This document shows, one piece after another, positions 34,637 to 45,751 of a DNA stretch of 64,000 nt; within the stretch, counting starts at the first letter, position 1, and each line of letters begins with the position of its first letter. The DNA is from Neolentinus lepideus HHB14362 ss-1 (Eukaryota; Basidiomycota; Agaricomycetes; Gloeophyllales; Gloeophyllaceae). The position numbers and the translations under genes are program-made. Location of the stretch: contig KV425551.1 in the NCBI GenBank assembly GCA_001632425.1, positions 978,996 through 1,042,995 on the forward strand, read 5' to 3'. Below the pieces are notes generated by a model. That model was given only the letters and a program-made list of their open reading frames with translations. It was not told where the DNA came from and did no database searches.

Positions 34637-36706
34637 ATGTCTCAACCTTCAATGACCACGGAAATTCATGGAGTTCTGGACGCTCTCATCCGAAGATGCT
34701 CAAGCCAGAATAAACCGTCCGAAGTGTCGATCTCATCTGAGGAACTGTCGTGTCTCCGGAATGCTTTCCTGCCGTCTCAATCACCCCATACACGCGCCAA
34801 ATCCTTCGTCGCTCTTTCTGCTTTCTGTCAGGCAGTCCGGAATAGCAAACAGCCCTCTGCAGAGCCTGTTGCAGAGCACCTGGCCAAGGTCTTCTCATCA
34901 AATGTCCAGGACGGACTCGCAGATACTAAAGAAGATGACGTTCTATCCAGCATATCTTTCCTCGTTGCTTTATTCCAAGTGGATGCGAGTTCCGCGTCTA
35001 TCATATTCCGAGAAGATGGTGTTATCACAAGTCTCATGGACGCTATCGACATTTGTCCTTCCGACAACGTCGCTTTGGAAGTTGCCCACACTTTTTCACA
35101 AGCTTGTGGGCACAAGACTTGCCGTGAGGCTCTTCCAACAGATGCCGTTCAGTGGCTCAGGACCATAGCATCACAAACCAAAAATTCTGCCCTGCGTGCG
35201 GCAGCTGCGGTCGCACTCGTCAAGTTATCTCGAGGTGCCCTCTCCGACTCTGATTCCTCTAAAATTGTTGAGACGCAGATCGATTCAAAGGAACAGATGG
35301 ACCTTGTAGACATCATGAAGGGTATGACGATCTCAGGGAATGATCTGTCCGTTCTGTCGGACGCGATTGAAGGATTGGTGTATATGAGTGCCGAACCTGC
35401 GGTCAAGGAGATTTTGTCCCAAGATCCATCGTTCTGGAAGCAGTTCTTCTCCTATATTCCAAAACGCAAAATTAACGACCCTCCTACATCTATACCGTCT
35501 TCTATTATCTACGGGATCGTCACGGTGGCTCTGAATGTCTGTGCCTACAAGCCTCGAGTGACTGAAGAGGAGACACAAATGTTGAAATTACGAAAATTGG
35601 CTAATGCGGGCAAAATGACAGAAGCTCAGGATAATCCTCTGGATGATGATAGTCATGTCAGGGCTAGGTGCAAGCTCCTCGTCGAAGTCGGTCTAGTAGG
35701 TGCGCTGTCGGCTATTGTCAAAGTGACGGACAGCCAGGGAGTCAGGACGGGTATCGGCTGTACCATATTGTATCTGGTAGAGGAGAAAGAGAATCGAGGC
35801 AAAGTATTGCAAGAGGGAGGGGCTAAAGCCTTGTCAGTCATCATACGAACTCGTATGACGGAGGCTCGAAAGGACAAGGCTAGGAATGCTAAACACTTGG
35901 CCTTGGATCCTCCGGATCTGCAGGCTATCCAAGCGCTCGCAAAGCTTGCCATCACCTCAGCGCCGTTCCAGGTCTTTGGACCTGGAGAGGCAGTGCTTTA
36001 CGATGCTATCCGACCATTGACGCAACTAGTTCTTCATCCGTCAGCTAACCTCCTACAACGGTTTGAGGGGATGATGGCTCTTACCAATCTATCTTCTGCC
36101 AACGCCGAAGTTGCTTCACGTATCGCAGCTGCTGATGGTCTCCTGAACAAAGTCGAGCTTTTCCTCCTGGAGGAACACAAACTTGTACGAAGAGCTGCGA
36201 TGGAGCTGATCTGTAATCTACTCGCTGGATCCGACGATTTGTTCAAGAGATACTCTGAATCGTCGTCTAAATTGCATGTCCTCGTAGCTTTGTCCGATGT
36301 GTCCGATGTGCCCACAAGATTGGCTGCATCTGGGGGATTGGCGCAGCTCACAGCATCGCCTGTGGCTTGCGTAAAACTGCTCGCCTTGCAAAAGGAGCGC
36401 CATCGACTCTTGCAAATATTTGTGCAACTCATCAGTCCGACTTCAGACTCCAATGGAGAACAGGGAACGGATCAGGCTCGCCGGGGACTAGTGCATCGCG
36501 GCGTTGTATGCGTTCGCAATTTCCTCACGTCGTTGGGCGGGGAAACAATCAAGGACCTGTCTTCTGAAATCGTGGCGGCGCAGTTACCAAAAGCCCTGGT
36601 CACGGTTGCGCAGGAGTATCGGAATACGAATAATGCGCCTGTTCTGGTTCCCGCAGCGGAGGCTCTCAAGCTGCTGCTGGATTGTGGCGTTGAAGTCTCG
36701 GTTTAG
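34637..36706 (+). CDS. SHE4: UCS-domain myosin chaperone, She4/UNC-45
   Basis: Single uninterrupted exon of 689 residues, starting MSQPSMTTEIHGVLDALIRR. Made of armadillo-like helical repeats throughout. The C-terminal UCS domain is marked by LLQRFEGMMALTNLSSANAE, matching the FEALLALTNL signature of UNC-45, and by VRRAAMELICNLLAGSDDLF. Fungal members lack the N-terminal TPR domain of animal UNC-45, and none is seen here. The family folds and stabilises myosin motor heads; yeast She4 acts on class-I and class-V myosins. The class-I myosin gene begins 550 bases downstream on the same strand. A single exon is unusual in this intron-rich neighbourhood. Confidence 0.92.
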   Translation: MSQPSMTTEIHGVLDALIRRCSSQNKPSEVSISSEELSCLRNAFLPSQSPHTRAKSFVALSAFCQAVRNSKQPSAEPVAEHLAKVFSSNVQDGLADTKEDDVLSSISFLVALFQVDASSASIIFREDGVITSLMDAIDICPSDNVALEVAHTFSQACGHKTCREALPTDAVQWLRTIASQTKNSALRAAAAVALVKLSRGALSDSDSSKIVETQIDSKEQMDLVDIMKGMTISGNDLSVLSDAIEGLVYMSAEPAVKEILSQDPSFWKQFFSYIPKRKINDPPTSIPSSIIYGIVTVALNVCAYKPRVTEEETQMLKLRKLANAGKMTEAQDNPLDDDSHVRARCKLLVEVGLVGALSAIVKVTDSQGVRTGIGCTILYLVEEKENRGKVLQEGGAKALSVIIRTRMTEARKDKARNAKHLALDPPDLQAIQALAKLAITSAPFQVFGPGEAVLYDAIRPLTQLVLHPSANLLQRFEGMMALTNLSSANAEVASRIAAADGLLNKVELFLLEEHKLVRRAAMELICNLLAGSDDLFKRYSESSSKLHVLVALSDVSDVPTRLAASGGLAQLTASPVACVKLLALQKERHRLLQIFVQLISPTSDSNGEQGTDQARRGLVHRGVVCVRNFLTSLGGETIKDLSSEIVAAQLPKALVTVAQEYRNTNNAPVLVPAAEALKLLLDCGVEVSV

Positions 36707-37256
36707 TTGAAGTCCGTAGTGGTCTGGCGGAACATGCGCTGTGTGGTGATCATACATGGCTGCAGCTGCGAGGCTGTCGCAGCAAAAATATTTGGGATCA
36801 CCGCGTTGATTACATGTCCAACCTGCAGGCCTGCCTGACGACCAGTGCATGTCATGACCAGTATTGTCATAATTTGTAGGAACATTAGCTGAACCAAATA
36901 ACATGTAATACTTTCTGACAAGGGCACTTGTATCAGAATCGGCTGAATGTGCAGTCGTGTCCACGAAATCGTAAACGCAGACTTGCCACAAACCTTTGAT
37001 CAGCTTCCAACTTCCAGCTGAGCGCTTGACGGACTAGTTGGCCGACTGCACAGCGCTTCAAGTTGCGCGCGTCATCGAAGTAACGGACCGCGTGCATCGC
37101 ACTAGTCAGTAGTAACTTACTGTGCATTTCATGTTGTTCTAACCCGTGTACCTGGCCTTCTTGACTCTAGCACCTCTATTTCATCCTGGTCTTGCTGCAT
37201 ACACGCCTTTATACCGGAGCTAATCCTACGCAGTACTATTCATCCCCGTTAATAAC
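36707..37256. other. Intergenic, SHE4 to MYO1
   Basis: 550 bases between two codirectional genes; should hold the SHE4 3' end and the MYO1 promoter. No RNA gene or repeat recognised. Confidence 0.4.
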
Positions 37257-40200
37257 ATGGTCAGTGGTTATCGAGACGGTATCATAGATGTTTCCGACCA
37301 AGTTCTGGCAGGCTCCATCCAAGAAGGCGGGTAAGAAGGTAATCCCTTCAGCGAAGAAGGGAGGAGGAGGCGCAGCGAAAGTTGCAAAGGTGTGTTGCTA
37401 TGCATAACATGGACAGGATGCATGCTCATATGTCTCCTGTGCTAGGCGGATTGGAAGGAGGGATTCAAGAAGAAGCAAGTCGGGGTGTCTGATATGACAC
37501 TGCTGACCACGATCAGCAATGACAGTATCAACGAGAACCTGCAGAAGAGATGGACGAATGGCGAGATTTACACGTACATTGGACCTGTGTTGATCTCAGT
37601 GAATCCCTTTAGAGGTGTGTATGATCATGAGCTCCCGTTAGGTTCAGTCTTACCCGCTTTTCAGATCTGGGCATATACACGGACGATGTTCTCGAGAGAT
37701 ACAAGGGCAAGAACAGGCTAGAAGTGCCTCCTCATGTGTTTGCCATTGCTGAATCTGCTTACTACCAAATGAACGCCTACCACGAGAACCAATGCGTTAT
37801 CATCTCTGGAGAGTCTGGTGCCGGGAAGACTGAAGCTGCAAAGCGTATCATGCAATATGTCGCAGCTGTCTCTGGAGGCCAGGATGGTAACATCCAAGAG
37901 ACTAAGGATATGGTGCTGGCCACAAACCCTTTGCTCGAGAGTTTCGGATGTGCGAAGACACTTCGTAATAATAACTCAAGTCGTCATGTGGGTGGTTCCC
38001 TCTTCGTGTTCTTGGCTTGATGGCTCACGGATGCACGAATGAATAGGGCAAGTACCTGGAGATCATGTTCAATAGCCACGGTGAACCGGTTGGTGCCCAG
38101 ATCACCAACTATCTGTTAGAAAAGGGACGTGTGGTTGGACAAATAGAGAATGAACGTAATTTCCATATATTCTATCAATTCACCAAGGCGGCATCGGACG
38201 AACAGCGAGGTACTACTCGATCTTTTTTTCTTGAAGTGCTTTATCAATCTACTTGCTTGCAGAGTCTTTCGGCTTGCAGGGTCCAGAAGCATACGCCTAC
38301 ACGAGTGGTAGTAATTGTCTTGATGTTGAAGGCATTGATGATTCTCACGACTTCAGCGAGACGATTGTGAGTATCTGGTTTCTTTCTTCCCTGACTGATC
38401 TCATAGATCATCGGCAGAAAGCAATGCAAATCATTGGGCTCAGTGACTACGAGCAGAGCGAAATATTCCGCATGCTTGCCATAATCCTTTGGCTAGGTAA
38501 TGTCCAATTCACAGAGATGGACGACGGCAATGCGGCCATCGCAGATACTGGCGTAACAGACTTCATTGGCTATCTCATGGACGCGGACGCTGCCTTGGTC
38601 CAGAAGGTCATGACGTCTAAGGTCATGGAGACGCAACGCGGTGGTCGAAGAGGATCCGTGTATGATGTCCCTTTGAATCCGGCTCAAGCAAGTGCTGGAC
38701 GGGATGCTCTCGCAAAGGCCATTTATAACAACCTGTTCGAGTGGATCGTATCAAGAGTGAATGTCTCGATGAAACCCCGAGGTGCATCCGCTCATATCAT
38801 CGGCATTCTGGTACGTCCCATGTATGAAGCGAAAGATTATTCACTCATGATAGCATATGTAGGATATCTATGGCTTCGAAATCTTCGAGGTAAGGATCAT
38901 TCGATGGGGAAACGGAGAGTGCATGATGGACCCGCCTTCATAGGACAACTCTTTCGAGCAGTTGTGCATCAACTACGTCAACGAAAAGCTACAACAGATC
39001 TTCATCGAGTTGACTCTTAAGGCAGAACAGGATGAGTATGTCAGGGAACAGATTAAATGGACCCCTATCAAGTACTTCAATAACAAGATCGTCTGTGACT
39101 TGATTGAAGAGCGTCGCCCACCTGGTATTTTTGCTGCCCTCAACGACGCCTGCGCAACAGCCCATGCAGATCCGAGCGCTGCCGACAATAGCTTCGTGCA
39201 ACGCTCTGCTGGACTTGCATCCAATCCCCACTTCGAGTCCAGAGGCGCACAGTTCCTTGTCAGGCATTACGCCGGAGATGTCATGTACAATATCTCTGGC
39301 ATGACGGAGAAGAATAAAGACGCACTCGTCAAGGACCTCTTGGATCTTGTTAGTGGGTGTGGTAATCAATTCCTGCAGTCGTTGTTCCCAGATCGGCCGG
39401 ACCCTAACAGCAAGAAGCGGCCCCCTACCGCTAGCGATCGTATCAAGGTGAGAAAGAACGATTACCCCTCGATTATCTTCTGTCTCACCTATTTTACAGT
39501 CCTCAGCCGGCGCACTAGTAGAGAATCTCATGCGCGCTCAGCCCTCGTACATTCGGACCATCAAGCCAAACCAGAATCGCAGTGCCTCGGAATATGACTC
39601 CAAAGCTATCTTGCATCAGGTCAAGTACCTCGGTCTACAGGAGAATATCCGTGTTCGTCGAGCCGGCTTCGCCTACAGGAATACCTTCGAGAAGATGGTT
39701 GAACGGTTCTACCTGTTGTCCCCGAATACGTCATATGCAGGAGAATATACCTGGCAAGGAGACGCACGCACTGGATGCGAACAAATTCTCAAGGACACGG
39801 GTATCGCCAAAGACGAATGGCAGATGGGTGTCACAAAGGCTTTCATCAAAAACCCTGAGACGGTCAGTTCATCTCGTTGTTTTCTTGACATCCACTCACC
39901 AGAAGTTCCTTCAGCTATTTGCGCTTGAGACGATGCGGGACCGGTACTGGCATAACATGGCAGGCCGTATCCAGCGCGCTTTCCGCAACTATATGCGGTA
40001 CAAGAACGAGTGTGCTACTCGTATTCAGCGGTTCTGGAAGAACAACAAGGAGGGTCTGGCGTATGCGGAGATTCGCGATTATGGTCATCAGATTCTGGCT
40101 AGTCGCAAGGAACGCAGACGTTTCAGTTTACTTAGTTATCGTCGCTTCATGGGCGACTATCTCGATGTCAATGGTAATAATGCATTCGGTCAAGAGTTAC

Positions 40201-41945
40201 ATGACGCTTGTGGCTTGGGATGTATGTCCATTATATTCTCTCTCATATTGGTACTAACGGCTCATATTTGCAGCTGAGCAAGTGGTATTCAGCTCCAGGA
40301 TTCAGCTACTGGTTTCCAAATTAGGCAGATCTAGCAAACCGAGTCCTCGGTTCCTCGTACTGGTACGGCGCACTATGTTTGACGTCCACGATAGCGTTCT
40401 GAAAGCGCATTATTTAGACTGCGAAGTCCGTCTACATCGTGGCCTTGAGTGAGAAGAATGGAGTAACCTCAATGGCCGTGGAACGAAGTATAGCGCTTGT
40501 CACTATCAAGAGTATATCGATGTCTAACCTACGGGATGATTGGATGGTGCGTCCACCGATAGAGGGCATGCTTGTATCCTAATGTCTTTGCAGGCCCTAA
40601 ACGTGAATGCCTCAGAAGAGGGCGACCCCGTATTCAGTTGCTTGTTCAAGACAGAACTGTCTACTCATTTATTGCGCCTTACGCAAGCCAGCATAAATAT
40701 GCTGATAGGTCCGACGTAGGTTTCTAGTGTCTCTATGTCGACTGGATCTCGCTGACTGGAGTTCATGATGAAGCATCGAGTACACGAAGAAGAAAGACAA
40801 GAAAGCTCAGATCAAGTTCGTCAAGGACGAGACGATTCCCAGGGATGATGCGTACAAGAGTCATACTGTGCACGTTCCTTCCGGTGAACCGCCTCAGAGT
40901 AATTCCCGACCTCCTGCTAAGAGGAAACCCGGCGTTGTCCGCCCGATTACGCAAGGCAAGCTCCTCAAGCGTGGTGGACCTTCCGATGTAAGTAATCTCC
41001 CTGGATGACTTGTTTTTTTTATTAACGACTTCCGCAGAAGCCAGCGACCTCAAGGCCAAAACCTGCTGCCCGTCCTCTACCTGGAGGTTCCGCTACTCCA
41101 GCGCATGCACCCGTTAAGGCGCCCGCTGCTGCGAAACTTGCACCGACATCTTCTGCCAAAGCTCCGCCACCCCCGCCGCCTCCGCCGCCCCCACACGCTG
41201 CCGTGGAAGAGCCTCAAGTTGACATGTACCGGGCAACGTATGCTTTCGAGGGCCAAGAGGGAGAAATATCACTTTCCAAGGGCGATGTCGTCGACGTCGT
41301 GGAGAAGGAAGATAATGGATGGTGGCTAGTCAAGAAGAATGGCCAGGAAGGATGGACGCCTAGTAGTTACCTAGAACTAGTGCCGCCGAAACCCAAGGCT
41401 GCCTCGTCCCATCCGGCACCTGCTCGACGTCCGCCTCCATCAGCTCCTGGGGCTGCCAAGCCAGCCGCCGCCGCTTCTTCTGCGCCAAAGGCTCCCTTAA
41501 AGTCTGTAACTGCAGACGTGTCGGCCAAGCCTGTCTCTGTCTTCCCTGGCATGGCCCCTGCAAATGGCTCTGCCGCGCCGTGGAAGAAGGCCGCCACTGC
41601 CGGGGCCAACGGTTCTGCGGACAGCACGTCAGCCAGTTCACGACCCTCAAGCTCGTTGGCTCCTAAGCCTCCTGTTGCGAGCAAGCCAAAGCCTGCAACG
41701 CCCCCTCTCGCAGCGAAGCCAGGTGCGCCCAAGGTGCCTGGTAAACCTCCTGTGCCAACTGCACCAAGACCACCGGCTGCTCCGTCGAACAAGCCCACAG
41801 GTGCTAGTAGACCAGCTGCAGCTGCGGGTGGACAATTGGATCTTGCTGCAGCTGTGAGTGGCTTCTTGTGCCCTTATATTGACCGTGGACTAACACTTCT
41901 CCTCAGCTGGCTAAGAGGGCACAAAGGATCGCCGATGCTGAATAA
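37257..41945 (+). CDS. MYO1: Class-I myosin (Myo1/Myo3/Myo5 type)
   Basis: Actin motor for endocytosis and hyphal polarity. ATG at 37257 is followed at once by an intron (37260-37311), then [20 protein letters not shown] and the motor: [21 protein letters not shown]-loop GESGAGKT, switch I NNSSRHGKYLEI, switch [10 protein letters not shown], and the actin-binding segment [33 protein letters not shown] holds a Ser at the TEDS phosphorylation site used by PAK kinases in fungal class-I myosins. IQ-type neck: [20 protein letters not shown] and RIQRFWKNN. The tail has the TH1 membrane-binding domain (from about 40110), a Pro-rich stretch, an SH3 domain (41220-41380: [31 protein letters not shown]), an Ala/Pro-rich segment and the end [12 protein letters not shown]. 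The classic acidic-Trp Arp2/3 tail of yeast Myo3/5 is not evident. About 15 introns. Confidence 0.95.
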
Positions 41946-42176
41946 TCGCTACGTACAATGTATACCGTCTATATACTTACCTGGAATGCTATTGGATCTT
42001 TGTGTATTTCTATGCTGTGAGGCGCAGTGCAAACTAAATACAATCAGATGCACAGACAATATAAAGGTACCTTGCTGGAAGAGAATCCTGCCTATGAAGA
42101 GAATGGTATGAGTGAAAATGGGAATATGAACAGAATGAGTATGGGGAACGAATGGATGAACGAAGGTCTGTCCCAT

Positions 42177-44029
42177 TTACGACGTAGATATCGTTATGGG
42201 TGGTATGGGCGCTTGATGTAGTAATACAGGCTCCGACATCAGAGCCTCAACTTCTTCTTCTGAGGTGGATTCATCATCTACGTCGGGAACTCGAAGATAG
42301 GATGAGGACGGGGCCGAGCTGTCAAAGCTGGTTTCTCCTTCGGTTGCAACTTGAGACATCGATGTGTCTGGGTCTTCCGATTCGCCGTTCCCCCTTCGGT
42401 TCTGCCAGCTCTGCACCTCTTCCGCAGTGAGTACCTTGGTGCCGCCTCTAGTCCGCTCTGCGAAGTCCTCAGGTTTCGTCTCCAATGCCCTCTTGCCGAC
42501 TTGGAGTAAGCCTTCGACCATGGCTTTGACTCGCTCGAAGGCGGGGTCGTCGTTCTTATCCTCGTCCTCTTCTTCCTCGTCCTCTTCTGCTTCCTCTTCC
42601 TCAACACTTCCGACTTTGTCTATGTCCTCCGCGAGGGTGGACTTGACGGCTTGGAATGTCCGTGGAGGGAGGATGAGCATGGACTCGCGGAGTTTGCGCC
42701 GTAGTTCGCGGATCTCCTTGGCCTGCTTGTTCTTAGTGGCTTCCAAGGTGGAGTTGATGGACATTAGGGAGCGATTGGTGATTTCCAGATCGGCGATCTG
42801 TATAGTAGGAGATTTGTAAGTTCGATGGCATTAGGAGTGAAGGACTATAAGTATAGTACCATGCGATTAGATTTCGCTTCGAGTTTATGTTGGCGATCTG
42901 GGTCATCCGAGGAAATGTCCTCTGAATCATAGTCATCACTCCCTTCGGAAGAATCGTGATTGCTAACATCGTCTTCGTACGACGGCTCTCTGGAAGAATG
43001 CCCAGAAGGAACTCCATTCTTGTCCTCCTCGAGGATACCTAGGCCAACACGCGAAGTAGACGTTGGAAGTGTGCCGGAAGAGTTACGTGTACGCTGAGAT
43101 GCAGAAGATTGAGAGGTTGACGACTTCGAAGAGAATGAAACGGCTGATGCGGGTGGGGAATGGGGCAAAGCAATATTAGCTTCGCTATTTGCCTTCCTGT
43201 GATATGTCCCTTCAGGAATGGGGAGATGTTGGGGTGGCCGCGGTGGAGAGTAGCGGTGAGGGTTCGCAGAGGGTGCACATGTCGTAATCGGGTATACAGT
43301 CGGGGAGGCATGAGAGGGAGGGGAATCCAAACCTATGCTCGAAAGTGAGGGTGGTCGTGATCGAGTTCGGATCGGTCGCGTCGTAGCATAGGGCGGAGAA
43401 GTAGAAATGGATGATGAATTGGACTGAGGACTCGTCGCGAGACTGGATTTCAAGGTATCCGACACTTTCGACCTCACGCGGACGTGACTAACAAGTAGAG
43501 AGTCGAGCGTTTCGGAGATGCCGGGGGGTTCAGATGTGAGTGTGGAGGGCGATGCGGGTCCATTAATGCCTAGCGCCGGCGGAGTAAGCGAGCGCTGTAG
43601 AGACAAGCTACCGACTCGCCTTCTCACTCCGGGCGAGCCGACCTGGTCCAGACGCGTTGTGGCTGGAGATCGGCGAGAGTCGGGAGAGACATTAGGAGAA
43701 GCTGCAACGGACTTCGAGATAGGTCGAGCAGTGATACGTGCTTGGGGTGCTCTCTGGGGAGGTGACACAGCGCCTTGAGACTGTTTGAAAGGAGAAGTCG
43801 AACGGGGCGGGGGTGCGGAGTTCACCCTGCCAGCTGAGCTGAGAGTCGACGCCGTCGTAGACAACTTCCGAGGGCGAAGGGAGGCACTGCTATTGACTTT
43901 CGCCTTCGGTCTAAGCAGATTTGAGGGTCCCGGAGAGGGCGGTGGTTGGGCAAGATACTTGTTTGGTGAAGCTGGACGCGATATATTGCCATTACGAGAC
44001 GTCGATCTGGGATACTCGACCTTGGACAT
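42177..44029 (-). CDS. Unknown Ser/Pro-rich protein with a conserved-looking coiled coil
   Basis: Not recognised. The start at 44029 gives MSKVEYPRSTSRNGNISRPA. About 380 residues rich in Ser, Pro, Thr and Arg follow, with many SP/TP sites, probably disordered and phosphorylated. An acidic segment (SYEDDVSNHDSSEGSDDYD) precedes a coiled coil that crosses an intron near 42765-42860: IADLEITNRSLMSINSTLEA and KNKQAKEIRELRRKLRESML, then ILPPRTFQAV. After that come an acidic run, FERVKAMVEGLLQVGKRALE, and an acidic end ITISTS. The layout suggests a cytoskeletal or polarity adaptor, but no function is claimed. It is convergent with MYO1. Confidence 0.7.
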
Positions 44030-44270
44030 TATCTGGCCACAACATGAGGCAGAGAACGTAATAAAACACAAGTGCACGCGCACCTTTCGTTTCTGAGGTC
44101 CCTCCATTGCTGTCAACGAACATAGAATAATCAAAAACGGAGACCAGTATCATGGGCGTGCAATTGCATATGTACTCGAAAGGGAGATGTTCCGTCGCGT
44201 CCGGACGCCGGAGATCCCCGCTGTGGCATTTCAGAATTCGTACACTTCGTATTTTGTCTGCTATTTTACC

Positions 44271-45144
44271 CTACTTAATTCCTTTCTTTGCGAGAATATC
44301 CTCGACAGCCTTCTCAACTAACGCCTTCACTCCTTCTCCAGATTCCCCGCCCAGAGCAGCCTGCACGCTCTTGTACACATACTTGCCTACCATATCCACC
44401 TCGATGTTCACCTTGGCTCCAATGGATTTTTGAGGCAGAGTAATCTTCTCCTGCGTGTGTGTGATGAGCATGACACTGAAGGTCCGCTGCGCATCGTCGA
44501 CACCTGTAATGGTCAGAGAAGTGCCGTCGATGGCAATGTATCCTTTCGGTATGATGAAGGGTAGTAAAGAGGGTCGAGAAGGTATTGGTTCGGGCAATTG
44601 GAAGGTGATCCGCAGCGAGTCACCATCTGGCTCGCGAGAGACTATGATCGCGGTCGTGTCGACGTGCGCCTGCCAAATTCATGAGCGAAACTTGAATATC
44701 ACATAGCTTGACCATAACTTACCTGAACGAAGTGACCTCCAAATCTCACATGCGCCCCCATCGCGCGTTCAAGATTGACTTGGTCTCCCACTTTCCTTTC
44801 ACCTTCCAAGCGATGTATTCATCAGGGTCCAAAGATTTTCCCTCCTAAACGGATGAACGCCTACCCAAGTCGGTCCTATCTAGCGTCTCGTTCGCCAGCC
44901 ACACAGTGAACCATCCTCCGTCCCCCTCCTTATCAAAGGCTGTGACAGTCAAACACGCTCCATTGACTGCTATAGAATCCCCGATGTTGCAGTCGCCCAG
45001 AATGGGACCTGCTTTCGCGATGCCAAGAGTGCATCCTCCTTCGTCGTGTTTGATTGAAGACACCGTTCCGAGGTGTTCGATCTATCCTTATCGTTAGTGA
45101 ACGGGTGAGGGTTTGTCTAAGTGGCGTACCAGACCTGTGAACAT
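44271..45144 (-). CDS. RIB5: Riboflavin synthase
   Basis: Makes riboflavin by dismutation of two 6,7-dimethyl-8-ribityllumazine molecules, the last step of vitamin B2 synthesis. The start at 45144 gives a 15-base coding exon MFTGL, then after an intron IEHLGTVSSI, the universal start of the family. Each half has a lumazine-binding fold: half 1 GDSIAVNGACLTVTAF and VWLANETLDRTDLG, then VGDQVNLERAM; half 2 AHVDTT, GYIAIDGTSLTITGVDD and MLITHTQEKITLPQKSIG, then KVNIEVDMVGKYVYKSV. It ends EDILAKKGIK at 44271. Four exons. Divergent from a small gene at 45276. Confidence 0.95.
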
Positions 45145-45275
45145 CTCGTAATAACTTGAGTTTGCGAACTGCAAGAGTGACTTGAGCAGGACGTTGTGGC
45201 GTCCCAAGCCGCGCAGTGCACATTTGCCGGCGGCACGAGCGCCTTTCCTTCGATCGCAGCTGCCAGTCATCACTT

Positions 45276-45646
45276 ATGACAAAGAAAACACAAAAGCCTC
45301 CTGCCGAGCCAGAAGGTTCACTTCGTGGGCGGATAGCCTCTGAACCAAAACCAAGGCCCACAAGACCCACTGTAGGACCTACGCCTACACCTTCAGTGGC
45401 AGGTTCTGTGAATAGACGGAATCTTTGGCAGTCATGGATGAGTGAGCATCACATCCATCACATCAATGCCGCTGTCCTGACGCGCAATGGGACGCAGTGC
45501 TCTCCCCGCGGACACGACTTAAGTTTTCTCTAGCAATATGTGCATTCAGCGGGGCTGGGATACTGGTTTCCGATGTCCTGGGATGGGCATATCCTGTGGA
45601 GCAGGATTCGACACAAAACCAAAAGCCGTCACCAGCGTCCTCATGA
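45276..45646 (+). CDS. Small protein with one hydrophobic segment, unknown
   Basis: Two exons (45276-45441, 45534-45646) with donor GTGAGC and acceptor CTCTAG give 92 residues. A basic, Pro-rich N-terminus (MTKKTQKPPAEPEGSLRGRI) leads to NRRNLWQSWM and one hydrophobic stretch (ICAFSGAGILVSDVLGWAY), then a polar tail. It could be a small tail-anchored or mitochondrial membrane protein. It faces away from RIB5 with a 131-base gap. Supported only by clean splicing and composition, so it may be wrong. Confidence 0.5.
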
Positions 45647-45751
45647 TGCACCTGACTGCTCTATTTCTAGCAGATCATTAGCAATGGCATTACAACATAT
45701 ACTAGAGGCGGTATACAGGGAACGTGGGGTAGTAGAACATGATGAGGTGGA

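Noticed and set aside
37290..37320. MYO1 start at the ATG opening MFPTKFWQ
   Set aside because: Those codons overlap a well-formed intron end (TTCTGGCAG), and family members start [10 protein letters not shown].
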